Positions 9,884-17,917 of a DNA stretch of 19,390 bases are shown here, one piece after another; positions within the stretch are counted from its first letter, which is position 1, and every line of letters begins with the position of its first letter. A program made the translations under genes and the position numbers. The notes below the pieces were generated by a model, which searched no databases, was not told the DNA's origin, and worked only from the letters and a program-made list of their open reading frames with translations. The DNA comes from an uncultured Eubacteriales bacterium (lineage in GTDB: Bacteria; Bacillota; Clostridia; Oscillospirales; Oscillospiraceae): assembly GCA_900551495.1 (NCBI GenBank), contig URWG01000017.1:1-19390 (forward strand), read 5' to 3'.

Positions 9884-10019
9884 TGACCCTTCGGTCACGG
9901 CTGATGACAGAATCTGTTAAAAAGCTTGAAAAGCATTTTATAGCGCCAAAGGCGCGTCAGATTCCGCATGAGACGGCGCAGCATATGGGATTCTTGATGA
10001 AATGTTTCCATCAAGAATC
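9884..10019. repeat. Cluster of three stem-loops before the two-component operon
   Basis: Three structures follow one another. First is TGACC/GGTCA (9884-9897). Second, GAATCTG (9910-9916) pairs with CAGATTC (9958-9964) and encloses a GCGCC-AAA-GGCGC hairpin (9943-9955). Third, a perfect 11-base stem pairs GATTCTTGATG (9989-9999) with CATCAAGAATC (10009-10019). None is followed by a T-run, so a classical terminator is not supported. It could be an interspersed repeat, a 3' protector of the lipoprotein mRNA, or a leader element of the response-regulator operon. I see no clear promoter here. Confidence 0.5.
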
Positions 10020-10074
10020 AGTATGAGGACCGACAGGGGAGCGGAAATAGGAGAGCTTTGTTGGAGGGACAGAG

Positions 10075-10761
10075 ATGAAAAAGGTTCTGATTTTGGAGGA
10101 CGAGGTAAATATCCGCAGCTTTGTGGTCATCAATCTCAAGCGTGCGGGCTATGACGCGATCGAGGCGGGCACCGGCGCCGAGGCGCTGGAAAAGCTCAAG
10201 GAGCATCCGGACATCGGGGTTGCGCTTTTGGATATTATGCTGCCGGACATCGACGGCTTTGAGGTCTGCCGCAGTATCCGTGCGAGCAATAAGACCATCG
10301 GCATTATCATGCTGACGGCACGGACGCAGGAGATGGACAAGGTGACGGGACTGATGACCGGCGCGGATGATTATGTGACCAAGCCCTTCTCGCCCGCGGA
10401 GCTGACGGCGCGGATCGACGCGCTCTACCGCAGAGTGGGCGGCGGCGCGGAGTCCGACCCCGAGATTATCGTCCACGAGCCGTTTACGCTGAACATCCGC
10501 AACCGAACGCTCGAAAAGCAGGGGCGCCGAATCAAGTTGACGCAGGTGGAATATGCCATCGTCCAGCTTTTCATGCAGAATCCCGGCAGAGCGCTGTCCC
10601 GCGAGGACATCCTTGCCGCCGTTTGGGGCAGGGATTACGACGGCGAGCTGAAGATCGTGGACGTGAACATCCGCCGTCTGCGCATTAAGATCGAGGACAA
10701 TACCGCCAACCCCACGTATATCACGACGGTTTGGGGCTTTGGCTATAAATGGGGCGTATAA
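10075..10761 (+). CDS. OmpR/PhoB-family response regulator
   Basis: This 228-residue regulator has an N-terminal receiver domain: acidic pocket in LILEDE, phospho-acceptor Asp53 in LLDIMLPDIDGF, Thr81 in IIMLTAR, Lys103 in YVTKPF. A C-terminal winged helix (about 130-228) includes LTQVEYAIVQLF, the REDILAAVWG turn, and VDVNIRRLRIKIED followed by YITTVWGFGYKW. Phosphorylation by the adjacent kinase would tune DNA binding; the target genes are unknown. GGAGGG at 10063-10068 lies six bases before the ATG. The partner kinase begins 51 bases downstream. The family is certain, but the specific subgroup (PhoP-, WalR- or ResD-like) cannot be assigned from sequence alone. Confidence 0.95.
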   Translation: MKKVLILEDEVNIRSFVVINLKRAGYDAIEAGTGAEALEKLKEHPDIGVALLDIMLPDIDGFEVCRSIRASNKTIGIIMLTARTQEMDKVTGLMTGADDYVTKPFSPAELTARIDALYRRVGGGAESDPEIIVHEPFTLNIRNRTLEKQGRRIKLTQVEYAIVQLFMQNPGRALSREDILAAVWGRDYDGELKIVDVNIRRLRIKIEDNTANPTYITTVWGFGYKWGV

Positions 10762-10812
10762 GAGAGAGCACCGAAACCTGTCTTGCCGATACGGTGGGAA
10801 GGAGAAAAACAA

Positions 10813-12231
10813 ATGCGAAAGGTCAAGGGCTTGCAGGGACGCTGGCTGCGCAATACGCTGAGCATCGTGCTCGGGCTTGTGCTGCTGTGCGTGCTTGCGC
10901 TGTCGCTGACGGTGGCGGTCTATTACTACTCCAATATGCAGGCAGGCATGGAGGCAAAGGCGCGCACCGGCACCAGCTTTTTCGAGACCTATATCAACAG
11001 AAGCTATAACGAATACTATCAGTCCTGTGCAAAGTTTACCCGTAACTTCGACTCCAAGGACGTGATGGAGCTGCAATTCATCAATACCGCCAACCGCATC
11101 GTCGCCTCGTCGTACAGCCAGGTCTCACAGCCCGCGGCAGTCACGAGCGACATCACCGAGGCGATCGAGACGCGAAAGATCAGCGTCTTTACCGGCAAAA
11201 ACCCCGCCACGGGCGAACGTATCATGGCGGTCTCCAGCCCGCTGATCTACTCCAACGGCGAGGTGATCGGCGTCCTGCGCTATGTTTCCTCGCTGTCGAA
11301 GGTCGATCGGCAGATCATGCTGTTCAGCCTGACGGTGGCGCTGGTCGGCGCGGTGATCCTGCTGATCGTCTATATCAGCGGGCGGTATTATCTGCGCTCA
11401 ATTCTCATTCCCGTTTCCGAGATCACGGCGACGGCGAAGCGTATCGCGGCGGGCAGCTACGGCGCGCAGATCCAGCGGCAGTTTGACGACGAGATCGGCG
11501 AGCTTGCCGACACGATCAACGATATGTCCAACCAAATCAGCCGCTCGGAAAAAATGCAGTCGGAGTTTATTTCCTCCGTCTCCCATGAGCTGCGCACGCC
11601 CCTGACCGCCATCAGCGGCTGGAGCGAGACGCTGCTCTCGGCGGGCGGCAGCGTGGAGGCGGCGGAGACGCGGCGCGGGCTGAATATCATCCTGCGCGAG
11701 TCCAAGCGCCTGACCGCCATGGTCGAGGAGCTGCTGGAATTCACGCGGATGCAGGACGGACGCTTTACCCTGAACGTCACGCAGAGCGACATCCGTGCCG
11801 AATTTGAGGATACGGTTTTTATGTACGGCTCTCGTCTGGCGCAGGAGGGCATCGAACTGCAATATTTGGAAAATGACGGGGACATCCCCGAGATCCCCTG
11901 TGATGCCTCGCGTATGCGGCAGGTTTTTCTGAATCTGCTCGATAATGCCGCAAAGCACGGCGGCGAGGGCGGAAAAATCACGACGGAGATCTGTGCGGAC
12001 GGCGGCGATGTGGTCATCCGTATCCGCGATTTCGGTCCCGGTATCCCCGAGGAGGAGCTGCCGCTGGTGAAAAAGAAGTTTTATAAGGGCACGTCCAAGG
12101 CGCGGGGCAGCGGCATCGGACTTGCCGTTTGTGAGGAGATCGTTACAATGCACGGCGGCACGCTGACGCTTGCCAATGCCGACGGCGGCGGTACGCTGGT
12201 CACCATCCGCCTTCCCATAACCGACGCATAA
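10813..12231 (+). CDS. Membrane sensor histidine kinase
   Basis: This 472-residue kinase has TM1 at about residues 15-38, an extracellular sensor region of about 125 residues, and TM2 at about 168-191. A HAMP linker follows, then HisKA with SHELRTPLTAISGW (His258). The HATPase domain shows the N box with Asn378 (LLDNAAKHGG), DFGPGIPEEE (406-415), and the FYKGTSKARGSGIGLAV lid and G2 region. It would autophosphorylate His258 and pass the phosphate to the regulator encoded upstream. The ATG at 10813 is supported by GGAAGGAG at 10797-10804; an in-frame TTG at 10783 has no such site. The extracellular region matches no ligand-binding domain I can name. It lies 24 bases before the DUF1385 gene and is probably cotranscribed with it. 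Confidence 0.95.
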   Translation: MRKVKGLQGRWLRNTLSIVLGLVLLCVLALSLTVAVYYYSNMQAGMEAKARTGTSFFETYINRSYNEYYQSCAKFTRNFDSKDVMELQFINTANRIVASSYSQVSQPAAVTSDITEAIETRKISVFTGKNPATGERIMAVSSPLIYSNGEVIGVLRYVSSLSKVDRQIMLFSLTVALVGAVILLIVYISGRYYLRSILIPVSEITATAKRIAAGSYGAQIQRQFDDEIGELADTINDMSNQISRSEKMQSEFISSVSHELRTPLTAISGWSETLLSAGGSVEAAETRRGLNIILRESKRLTAMVEELLEFTRMQDGRFTLNVTQSDIRAEFEDTVFMYGSRLAQEGIELQYLENDGDIPEIPCDASRMRQVFLNLLDNAAKHGGEGGKITTEICADGGDVVIRIRDFGPGIPEEELPLVKKKFYKGTSKARGSGIGLAVCEEIVTMHGGTLTLANADGGGTLVTIRLPITDA

Positions 12232-12255
12232 GGAAAGCGACCGGAAAGGAACACA

Positions 12256-13239
12256 ATGGAAAAAGAAAAATTCAAGACAATGATCGGCGGACAGGCGCTC
12301 ATCGAGGGCATCATGATGATGGGCCCCGACAAGGTTGCCACCGTCGTTCGGACCAAAAAGGGCATAAAGACCAAAACCGAGCCGCGCAAGCATACCGAGG
12401 GCTTTTCGATTCGGAAGATCCCCTTCCTGCGCGGTGTGGTGAATTTCTGCGCGTCGATGAAGACGGGCGTTTCCGCGCTGATGTACTCCGCCGACGCCTA
12501 CGCGGAGGACGACGATGAGGCGACGCCCGAAAATCAGTCGAAATTCGACGCATGGCTGGAAAAGCGCCTGTCCTCGGAAAAGGCGCAGAACGTGCTCATC
12601 ACGCTCTCGGTGATCATCGGCATTGCGTTTTCCGTGGCGCTGTTTATCGTGCTGCCGTCGCTGATCGGCTCGTTTTTGAACCGCTGGCTCAAGCATGAGC
12701 TGGTACGCAATCTCGTCGAGGGCATCGTAAGAATTGCGATCTTCTTGGGCTATATGTTCCTGATCTCCCGCATGAAGGACATGAAGCGCGTCTTTTCCTA
12801 CCACGGCGCGGAGCATAAGACCATTCGCGCCTACGAAGCGCGGCTGCCGCTGACGGTCGAAAACGTCCGCAAGCAGACCCGCCTCCATCCGCGCTGCGGG
12901 ACAAGCTTCCTGTTCGTGGTCATCATCGTTTCCATTTTGGTGTTCTCCGTTGCGTCCGTTCTGCTGCGGCCGATCACGCCGGAATTCGACTCCAAAATTC
13001 TCGAAGCGCTGGTGCGCGTGGTGCTGAAGCTGCTGCTCCTGCCGATCGTGGTCGGCATCAGCTATGAATTTAACCGCTTGGTCGGTCGGTATGACAACCG
13101 CCTGACCCGCGCCCTGTCCGCACCCGGAATGTGGCTGCAATATCTGACGACCAACGAGCCGGACGACTCCATGATCGAGGTCGGCATTGAGGCGCTGACG
13201 CTGGTTCTGCCAGAAAAGGAGGGCGACGACCGATGGTAA
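12256..13239 (+). CDS. DUF1385 (YqhQ-like) integral membrane protein
   Basis: This 327-residue membrane protein of the DUF1385 family has no established biochemical role. The sequence has the family N-terminus (KTMIGGQALIEGIMMMGP) and the conserved YHGAEHK (182-188) and LHPRCGTSF motifs, whose histidines and cysteine could bind a metal (inference). At least four hydrophobic segments are visible: near VLITLSVIIGIAFSVALF, VEGIVRIAIFLGYMFLI, FLFVVIIVSILVFSVASVL and VLKLLLLPIVVGI. An AAAGGA site lies five bases before the ATG. Its stop codon lies inside prmC (7-base overlap), matching the DUF1385-prmC pairing I recall from many Firmicutes. A small acidic loop (AEDDDEATPENQ) follows the first third. 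Confidence 0.92.
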   Translation: MEKEKFKTMIGGQALIEGIMMMGPDKVATVVRTKKGIKTKTEPRKHTEGFSIRKIPFLRGVVNFCASMKTGVSALMYSADAYAEDDDEATPENQSKFDAWLEKRLSSEKAQNVLITLSVIIGIAFSVALFIVLPSLIGSFLNRWLKHELVRNLVEGIVRIAIFLGYMFLISRMKDMKRVFSYHGAEHKTIRAYEARLPLTVENVRKQTRLHPRCGTSFLFVVIIVSILVFSVASVLLRPITPEFDSKILEALVRVVLKLLLLPIVVGISYEFNRLVGRYDNRLTRALSAPGMWLQYLTTNEPDDSMIEVGIEALTLVLPEKEGDDRW

Positions 13240-14102
13240 AAAAGTACGCCGACCTTTATCTTGACGCGCGGCGCGCCCTGTTGCCGACGGAGGGGCAGAA
13301 CGCCTCCAACGTCGCCCGCGAGCTGCTCTGCGCCGCCTCCGGCAAGACCGCCGAGCAGATGATCGCAGACCGTGAGCTGTACGCCTCGGAGGAGATCAGC
13401 GAGCTGACGGAGTCCTTCGTGGCGCGCTATCTCAAGGGCGAGCCGATGCCGTATATTTTGGGCGAGTGGGATTTTTACGACATGACGCTCGTCGTGACGC
13501 CGGATGTGCTCATCCCGCGCGACGATACGATGGTCGTGACGGAGCTTGCCATCAAAAAGGCGCTGTTTTTGAACCAAAACCCGCGGATTTTGGACCTCTG
13601 CACCGGCTCGGGCTGCATCGGACTTGCCATTGCCAAGCGGGTCAAGGATGCGCGGGTCACGCTGGGCGACATCTCTCCGGCGGCGCTGCGGGTGGCGCGG
13701 CGAAACGTGCAGAACCAGCGGCTTGCAGGACGCGCAAGCTGCCTGCCCATCGACGTGCGCAAGCCGAAGCAGGACTTTTTGGGGACGTTCGACATGATCG
13801 TTTCCAACCCACCCTATGTGACGAGCGAGGAGATGAAGACCCTTGACCCCTCCGTGCGGGACTTTGAGCCGCATCTGGCGCTCGACGGCGGTGCGGACGG
13901 CTTGGACTTTTACCGCGCGATCATCACGAACTTTACGCCGCTGCTGAACGCGGGCGGATATTTCTGCTTTGAGTTCGGCGTGGGGCAGGAAACTGCCGTT
14001 TGCGACCTGCTGACGGCGGCGAATTTTGAGATCATCGAGCTACGGCGCGACACCGGCGACATCATTCGGGCAGTGCTTGCCCGCAAAAGAGAGGAAGACT
14101 GA
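13233..14102 (+). CDS. prmC: Peptide chain release factor N5-glutamine methyltransferase PrmC
   Basis: PrmC methylates the glutamine of the GGQ motif in release factors RF1 and RF2, boosting translation termination. The 289-residue protein has the N-terminal helical domain, the SAM-binding LCTGSGCIGLAIA and the class-defining NPPY at 192-195 (SNPPYVTSEEM). Length is normal. The ATG at 13233 overlaps the DUF1385 stop and has a GGAGGG site nine bases upstream. The substrate gene prfA usually sits next to prmC in Clostridia, but here recA follows two bases after the stop. Confidence 0.95.
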   Translation: MVKKYADLYLDARRALLPTEGQNASNVARELLCAASGKTAEQMIADRELYASEEISELTESFVARYLKGEPMPYILGEWDFYDMTLVVTPDVLIPRDDTMVVTELAIKKALFLNQNPRILDLCTGSGCIGLAIAKRVKDARVTLGDISPAALRVARRNVQNQRLAGRASCLPIDVRKPKQDFLGTFDMIVSNPPYVTSEEMKTLDPSVRDFEPHLALDGGADGLDFYRAIITNFTPLLNAGGYFCFEFGVGQETAVCDLLTAANFEIIELRRDTGDIIRAVLARKREED

Positions 14103-14104
14103 CT

Positions 14105-15208
14105 ATGGCACAGAAGAAACCCGCATATGAGGCACCGTCCCCCGCTGAGGACAAGAAAAAGGCGCTCTCTACGGCGCTGCATCAGATCGAAAAGAATTAC
14201 GGCAAGGGCGCGGTCATGCGCTTGGGCGACCGTCCCGAGCTGAACGTAGACGCAATCCCCACCGGCTCGCTGGCGCTGGATGCCGCGCTGGGCATCGGCG
14301 GGCTGCCCCGCGGCAGAATCATTGAGATCTACGGACCGGAATCCTCCGGTAAGACGACGCTGGCACTCCATGTGGTCGCCGAGGCGCAGAAGCGCGGCGG
14401 TGAGGTTGCCTTCGTGGACGCAGAGCACGCGCTCGACCCCGTTTATGCCGCGGCGATCGGCGTGGACATCGACTCCATGCTCGTCTCCCAGCCGGACACC
14501 GGTGAACAGGCGTTGGACATTACCGAATCGCTGGTGCGCTCCGGTGCGCTGGACGTGATCGTGGTGGACTCCGTTGCCGCGCTGACCCCCCGCGCCGAGA
14601 TCGAGGGCGAGATGGGCGATGCCTTTGTCGGCTTGCAGGCAAGAATGATGTCGCAGGCTCTGCGAAAGTTAGCCGGCGCGATCGCAAAGACCAACTGTGT
14701 GGTCATTTTCATCAACCAGCTCCGCATGAAGATCGGCGTCATGTACGGCAACCCCGAGACGACGACCGGCGGCAACGCGCTGAAGTTCTATGCCTCCGTG
14801 CGTCTGGACGTGCGCAAGATCGAGACGATCAAGGAGGGCGGCGAGGTCATCGGCAACCGCACCCGCGTCAAGGTCATCAAGAACAAGGTCGCGCCTCCCT
14901 TCCGCGAGGCGGTGTTCGATATTATGTACGGCGAGGGCATTTCCAAGTTCGGCGAGCTGCTGGACATCGCCGTGACCCTCGAGCTGGTCAACAAGAGCGG
15001 CAGCTGGTTCTCCGTCGGCGACGAGCGCATCGGTCAGGGACGTGACAATGCCAAGCAGTACATTGCCGACCATCCCGAGCTTGCAGCCGAGCTGGAGACG
15101 AAGGTCCGCGCGCACCTTGCCGAGCTGCAAAGCAACCGCGCCAAGGCGGTCGCCAAGCCCGCGGGCAAGGCGGTAGACGTCTCGGCAGAGGATTTTGATG
15201 AAGATTGA
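14105..15208 (+). CDS. recA: Recombinase RecA
   Basis: RecA forms ATP-dependent filaments on single-stranded DNA, catalyses strand exchange and triggers LexA self-cleavage. The 367-residue protein has Walker A GPESSGKTT (77-85), Walker B in DVIVVDSVAAL, the conserved GDAFVGLQARMMSQALRKL stretch and loop L2 near MYGNPETTTGGNALKF. An acidic C-terminus (VSAEDFDED) is present. There are only two bases after prmC; GAGGA at 14091-14095 lies inside the prmC end. I see no LexA box of either the Cheo type (GAAC-N4-GTTC) or the E. coli type near the start, so any SOS control would have to come from a promoter elsewhere in the run. No intein or frameshift. Confidence 0.98.
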   Translation: MAQKKPAYEAPSPAEDKKKALSTALHQIEKNYGKGAVMRLGDRPELNVDAIPTGSLALDAALGIGGLPRGRIIEIYGPESSGKTTLALHVVAEAQKRGGEVAFVDAEHALDPVYAAAIGVDIDSMLVSQPDTGEQALDITESLVRSGALDVIVVDSVAALTPRAEIEGEMGDAFVGLQARMMSQALRKLAGAIAKTNCVVIFINQLRMKIGVMYGNPETTTGGNALKFYASVRLDVRKIETIKEGGEVIGNRTRVKVIKNKVAPPFREAVFDIMYGEGISKFGELLDIAVTLELVNKSGSWFSVGDERIGQGRDNAKQYIADHPELAAELETKVRAHLAELQSNRAKAVAKPAGKAVDVSAEDFDED

Positions 15209-15824
15209 TGCCATAGAGCAAAGCAAGCGCGCAAGGGAAAAGCTGCGCGTGTGCTTTGACGACGGCACAAATCTGCTCGTTCCCGTCTCCGTTGTGACGG
15301 AGCTGCGGCTGCGCGTGGGGCTGGAGCTTTCCGAGGCGGCGCTTCAGTCGCTGCGGGACAGCTGCGCGCTGGCGTCTGCCAAGGAGCGGGCGGTGCGTAT
15401 CGCCTCGGCGAGCGCCGTCTCTCAGCGGGAGCTGGAGCGCCGCCTTGTCCGCAAGGGCGAGAGCGAGGAGCACGCACAGGGGGCGGTCAAATGGCTGAGC
15501 GACCTGCGCCTTTTGGACGATCGGCAGGTTGCCGAGCAGATCGTGCGCTCCGGCGCCGCCAAGGGCTACGGCGCGGCACGGATTCGGCAGATGCTGTTTG
15601 AAAAACGGGTGCCGCGTGAGCTTTGGGACGAAGCGCTGGCGGCGCTTCCGACGCAGGATGACGCGATCGACGAATTTTTGCGGCGGGGCTTTCGAGGCAA
15701 AACGCCCGACCGCGCCGAGTGCAAGCGTGCGACGGACGCACTGCTGCGGCGGGGACACTCGTGGAGCGATATTCGGCGGGCGCTTGAGCGCTATGCGCCG
15801 GACGAAGAATTTTTTGAAGACTAA
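15198..15824 (+). CDS. recX: RecX regulatory protein
   Basis: RecX binds RecA filaments and modulates recombinase activity. The 208-residue product shows three-helix repeat modules: SQRELERRLVRKGES, VKWLSDLRLLDDRQVAEQIV with KGYGAARIRQML, and a C-terminal ATDALLRRGHSWSDIRRALE. Overall similarity is modest, as is usual for this family, but the recA neighbour supports the call. The ATG at 15198 overlaps the recA stop by 11 bases, with AGAGG at 15186-15190 as ribosome site. A TTG directly before it would give one extra residue and is less likely. The overlap implies coupled translation, keeping RecX in proportion to RecA. Confidence 0.92.
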   Translation: MKIDAIEQSKRAREKLRVCFDDGTNLLVPVSVVTELRLRVGLELSEAALQSLRDSCALASAKERAVRIASASAVSQRELERRLVRKGESEEHAQGAVKWLSDLRLLDDRQVAEQIVRSGAAKGYGAARIRQMLFEKRVPRELWDEALAALPTQDDAIDEFLRRGFRGKTPDRAECKRATDALLRRGHSWSDIRRALERYAPDEEFFED

Positions 15825-15839
15825 GGAAGGAAATCGATT

Positions 15840-17168
15840 ATGGGCAAGCGAATCGGGATGATCTCCCTCGGCTGTGCCAAAAATCAGGTCAATGCGGAGC
15901 AGATGCTCTATCTGCTGCAGGAGGCGGGCTACACGCTGCTGCCCTCGGTGGAGGGCGCGGATGTGGTCATCATCAACACCTGCGGCTTTATCGACTCGGC
16001 AAAGAGCGAGGCGATCGACAACATTCTTGCCATGGGCGCGCTAAAGGCGGAGGGCGTGATCGGGAAGATTCTCGTCACGGGCTGCCTGTCGCAGCGCTAT
16101 CAGCAGGAAATTTTGCAGGAGCTGCCCGAGGTGGACGGCGTCCTCGGCACGGGCAGCTACGGCAGCGTCGTCGGCGCTGTGCGGGCGCTGCTGAACGGCG
16201 AGCGGGTCTGTCAATTCGGCGACATCGACGCGCCGGTGGACGAGGTGGACCGCGTGCTCACCACGCCGCGGCATTACGCCTACCTGAAGATCGCCGAGGG
16301 CTGCGACAACCGCTGCTCCTATTGCGTCATCCCGTCTCTGCGCGGGAAATTCCGCAGCCGCACGATGGAGGATTGCCTCTATGAGGCGCGGCGGCTGGCG
16401 GAGGACGGCGTGCGGGAGCTGATCGTCGTGGCGCAGGATACCAGCCGCTACGGGATCGACCTGTACGGCGAGCGCCGTCTGCCGGAGCTGCTGCGGGAGC
16501 TTTGCCGCATTGAAAAGCTGCATTGGATCCGCGTGCATTACCTCTATCCCGACGAGCTTTCGGACGAGCTGATCGACGTGATCGCCTCCGAGCCGAAGAT
16601 CGTGAACTACATGGACATTCCGATCCAGCACGTCAACCCGCTGATTTTGAAGAAGATGAACCGCCGCGGTACGCGGGAGGAGCTGGACGCCCTCTTTGCC
16701 AAGCTGCGCGAGCGGATTCCCGACGTGGTCATTCGCACCAGCATCATCACCGGACTGCCTTACGAGGGCGAGGTGGAATTTGAGGAGCTGTGCGACTGGC
16801 TGCGGGAGCATAAGCTGGAGCGCGTGGGCGCGTTTGCCTTCTCCCCGGAGGAGGGAACGGCGGCGGCAAAAATGGATTACCCCGACGAGGAGGTCGCCGT
16901 GCGCCGCGCCGAGATCGTTTCACAGCTCCAATCGGGCATTATGGATGCCTACAATGCCGCCCGTATCGGAACGGTGATGGAGGTCCTGTGCGAGGGACGC
17001 GACGGCGAGAGTGGGAAATATTTCGGCAGGACCTACGCCGACTCGCCCGACATCGACGGTCGCGTGCTGTTTGACGCGGACGGGGTGCAGGAGGGTGATT
17101 TCGTCTCGGTACGGATCACCGACACGCTGGACGGAGATCTGATCGGTATTGCGGAGGAGAGAGAATGA
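15840..17168 (+). CDS. rimO: Ribosomal protein S12 methylthiotransferase RimO
   Basis: RimO is a radical-SAM methylthiotransferase that adds a methylthio group to a conserved aspartate of ribosomal protein S12. The N-terminal domain has three cluster-binding cysteines: Cys12 (SLGCAKNQV), Cys48 (NTCGFI) and Cys82 (TGCLSQRY). The radical-SAM CxxxCxxC is Cys155, Cys159 and Cys162 (EGCDNRCSYC), and a TRAM domain covers about residues 375-440. SLGCAKN and the FIDSAKSEAI segment favour RimO over MiaB. The 442-residue length is typical. GGAAGG at 15825-15830 lies nine bases before the ATG. The end overlaps pgsA by four bases (ATGA). Confidence 0.95.
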   Translation: MGKRIGMISLGCAKNQVNAEQMLYLLQEAGYTLLPSVEGADVVIINTCGFIDSAKSEAIDNILAMGALKAEGVIGKILVTGCLSQRYQQEILQELPEVDGVLGTGSYGSVVGAVRALLNGERVCQFGDIDAPVDEVDRVLTTPRHYAYLKIAEGCDNRCSYCVIPSLRGKFRSRTMEDCLYEARRLAEDGVRELIVVAQDTSRYGIDLYGERRLPELLRELCRIEKLHWIRVHYLYPDELSDELIDVIASEPKIVNYMDIPIQHVNPLILKKMNRRGTREELDALFAKLRERIPDVVIRTSIITGLPYEGEVEFEELCDWLREHKLERVGAFAFSPEEGTAAAKMDYPDEEVAVRRAEIVSQLQSGIMDAYNAARIGTVMEVLCEGRDGESGKYFGRTYADSPDIDGRVLFDADGVQEGDFVSVRITDTLDGDLIGIAEERE

Positions 17169-17731
17169 CCATGACGACTGCAACGAAAATCACGTTTGTC
17201 CGCGTGCTGCTGATTCCGGTGTTTCTCGTTTGCATGTATGTGAGCGAGAGCGTTGATTGGATGTGTTACATAGCGCTTGCCGTGTTCGCGATCGCAAGCC
17301 TGACGGATTTCGTGGACGGCGAGGTTGCCCGCCGCTGCAATCAGGTGTCCAACCTCGGTAAGTTTCTCGACCCGCTGGCGGATAAGGTGCTGGTCATTGC
17401 GGCGATGGCGATGCTCTGCGAGTTGGGACAGTTCCCCGCGTGGGCGCTGATGATCGTTCTGACGCGTGAATTTGCCGTCAGCGGTCTGCGGATGATCGCC
17501 GCGACCAAGGGCACGGTGATCGCGGCGGGCTGGTCGGGTAAGGTCAAGACCGCCACGACGATGGTCTGCCTCTGTCTTGCGCTGCTGCTGCGCGGTGTGT
17601 TCTTCACGGAGCTGCTCGGCGAGGGTGCGAGTATGGTCGTCGAGTGGGTCAATGTTGCGCTGATTTCCGGCACGACCCTTTATTCCGGTGTGGAGTATTT
17701 TGTGAAAAACGCCGCGGCGTTAAAGGATTAA
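17165..17731 (+). CDS. pgsA: CDP-diacylglycerol-glycerol-3-phosphate 3-phosphatidyltransferase
   Basis: PgsA makes phosphatidylglycerol phosphate from CDP-diacylglycerol and glycerol-3-phosphate in the cytoplasmic membrane. The 188-residue protein carries the complete CDP-alcohol phosphotransferase motif, D51-G52-x2-A55-R56-x8-G65-x3-D69-x3-D73, and about five to six hydrophobic segments. Length is normal. I kept the ATG at 17165, which overlaps the rimO stop and lies six bases after GGAGGA; the ATG at 17171 would give 12-base spacing. The rimO-pgsA and recA neighbourhood is conserved in Firmicutes, but cinA, often nearby, is absent. It is the last gene before the bidirectional terminator. 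Confidence 0.94.
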   Translation: MTMTTATKITFVRVLLIPVFLVCMYVSESVDWMCYIALAVFAIASLTDFVDGEVARRCNQVSNLGKFLDPLADKVLVIAAMAMLCELGQFPAWALMIVLTREFAVSGLRMIAATKGTVIAAGWSGKVKTATTMVCLCLALLLRGVFFTELLGEGASMVVEWVNVALISGTTLYSGVEYFVKNAAALKD

Positions 17732-17735
17732 TACT

Positions 17736-17886
17736 GAGGAACCTCTGAATAAATCCCCGTCGGCGGACATCGGATCTTTTTTGCCAATCCATCGGTTTGA
17801 AAAACTTGAAATATTGCGCATCCGTAAGGCGGCAAGCCGCCAACGGCTGCGACACCGCAATGACAAACGGAGCTTTTTGACAGTCT
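17736..17886. repeat. Degenerate interspersed repeat region after pgsA
   Basis: This stretch has GAGG-AA-CCTC (17736-17745), a GGCGGC-AA-GCCGCC hairpin (17828-17841) and an end resembling the right arm of the 886-1052 element: AATGACA, then GGAGCTTT, then TTTGACAG. No coding sequence is supported; a minus-strand open frame running through it is low-complexity repeat translation. It probably represents one or two decayed mobile repeats next to the terminator. Confidence 0.5.
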
Positions 17887-17913
17887 GAAGCCCGACGCTT
17901 GGCGTCGGGCTTC
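17887..17913. terminator. Bidirectional hairpin terminator between pgsA and the CAT-fold gene
   Basis: GAAGCCCGACGC (17887-17898) and GCGTCGGGCTTC (17902-17913) form a perfect 12-base stem with a TTG loop. On the plus strand it is followed by a T-rich stretch (GTTATTATTT), suitable for ending the pgsA-side operon. On the minus strand the tail is poorer in T, so termination of the converging gltX/CAT-fold transcript there is likely but weaker. The minus-strand stop codon at 17918 lies just outside the stem. Confidence 0.85.
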
Positions 17914-17917
17914 GTTA

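Noticed and set aside
9989..10019. Rho-independent terminator of the lipoprotein gene
   Set aside because: The 11-base stem is perfect but is AT-rich at its base and not followed by a T-run on either strand.
11398..13140. Minus-strand 580-codon open frame opposite the kinase and DUF1385 gene
   Set aside because: The histidine- and arginine-rich translation has no recognisable domain, and the plus-strand genes have complete family motifs and ribosome sites.
15195..15197. TTG start for recX
   Set aside because: The ATG immediately after it has better codon preference and proper spacing from the AGAGG site.
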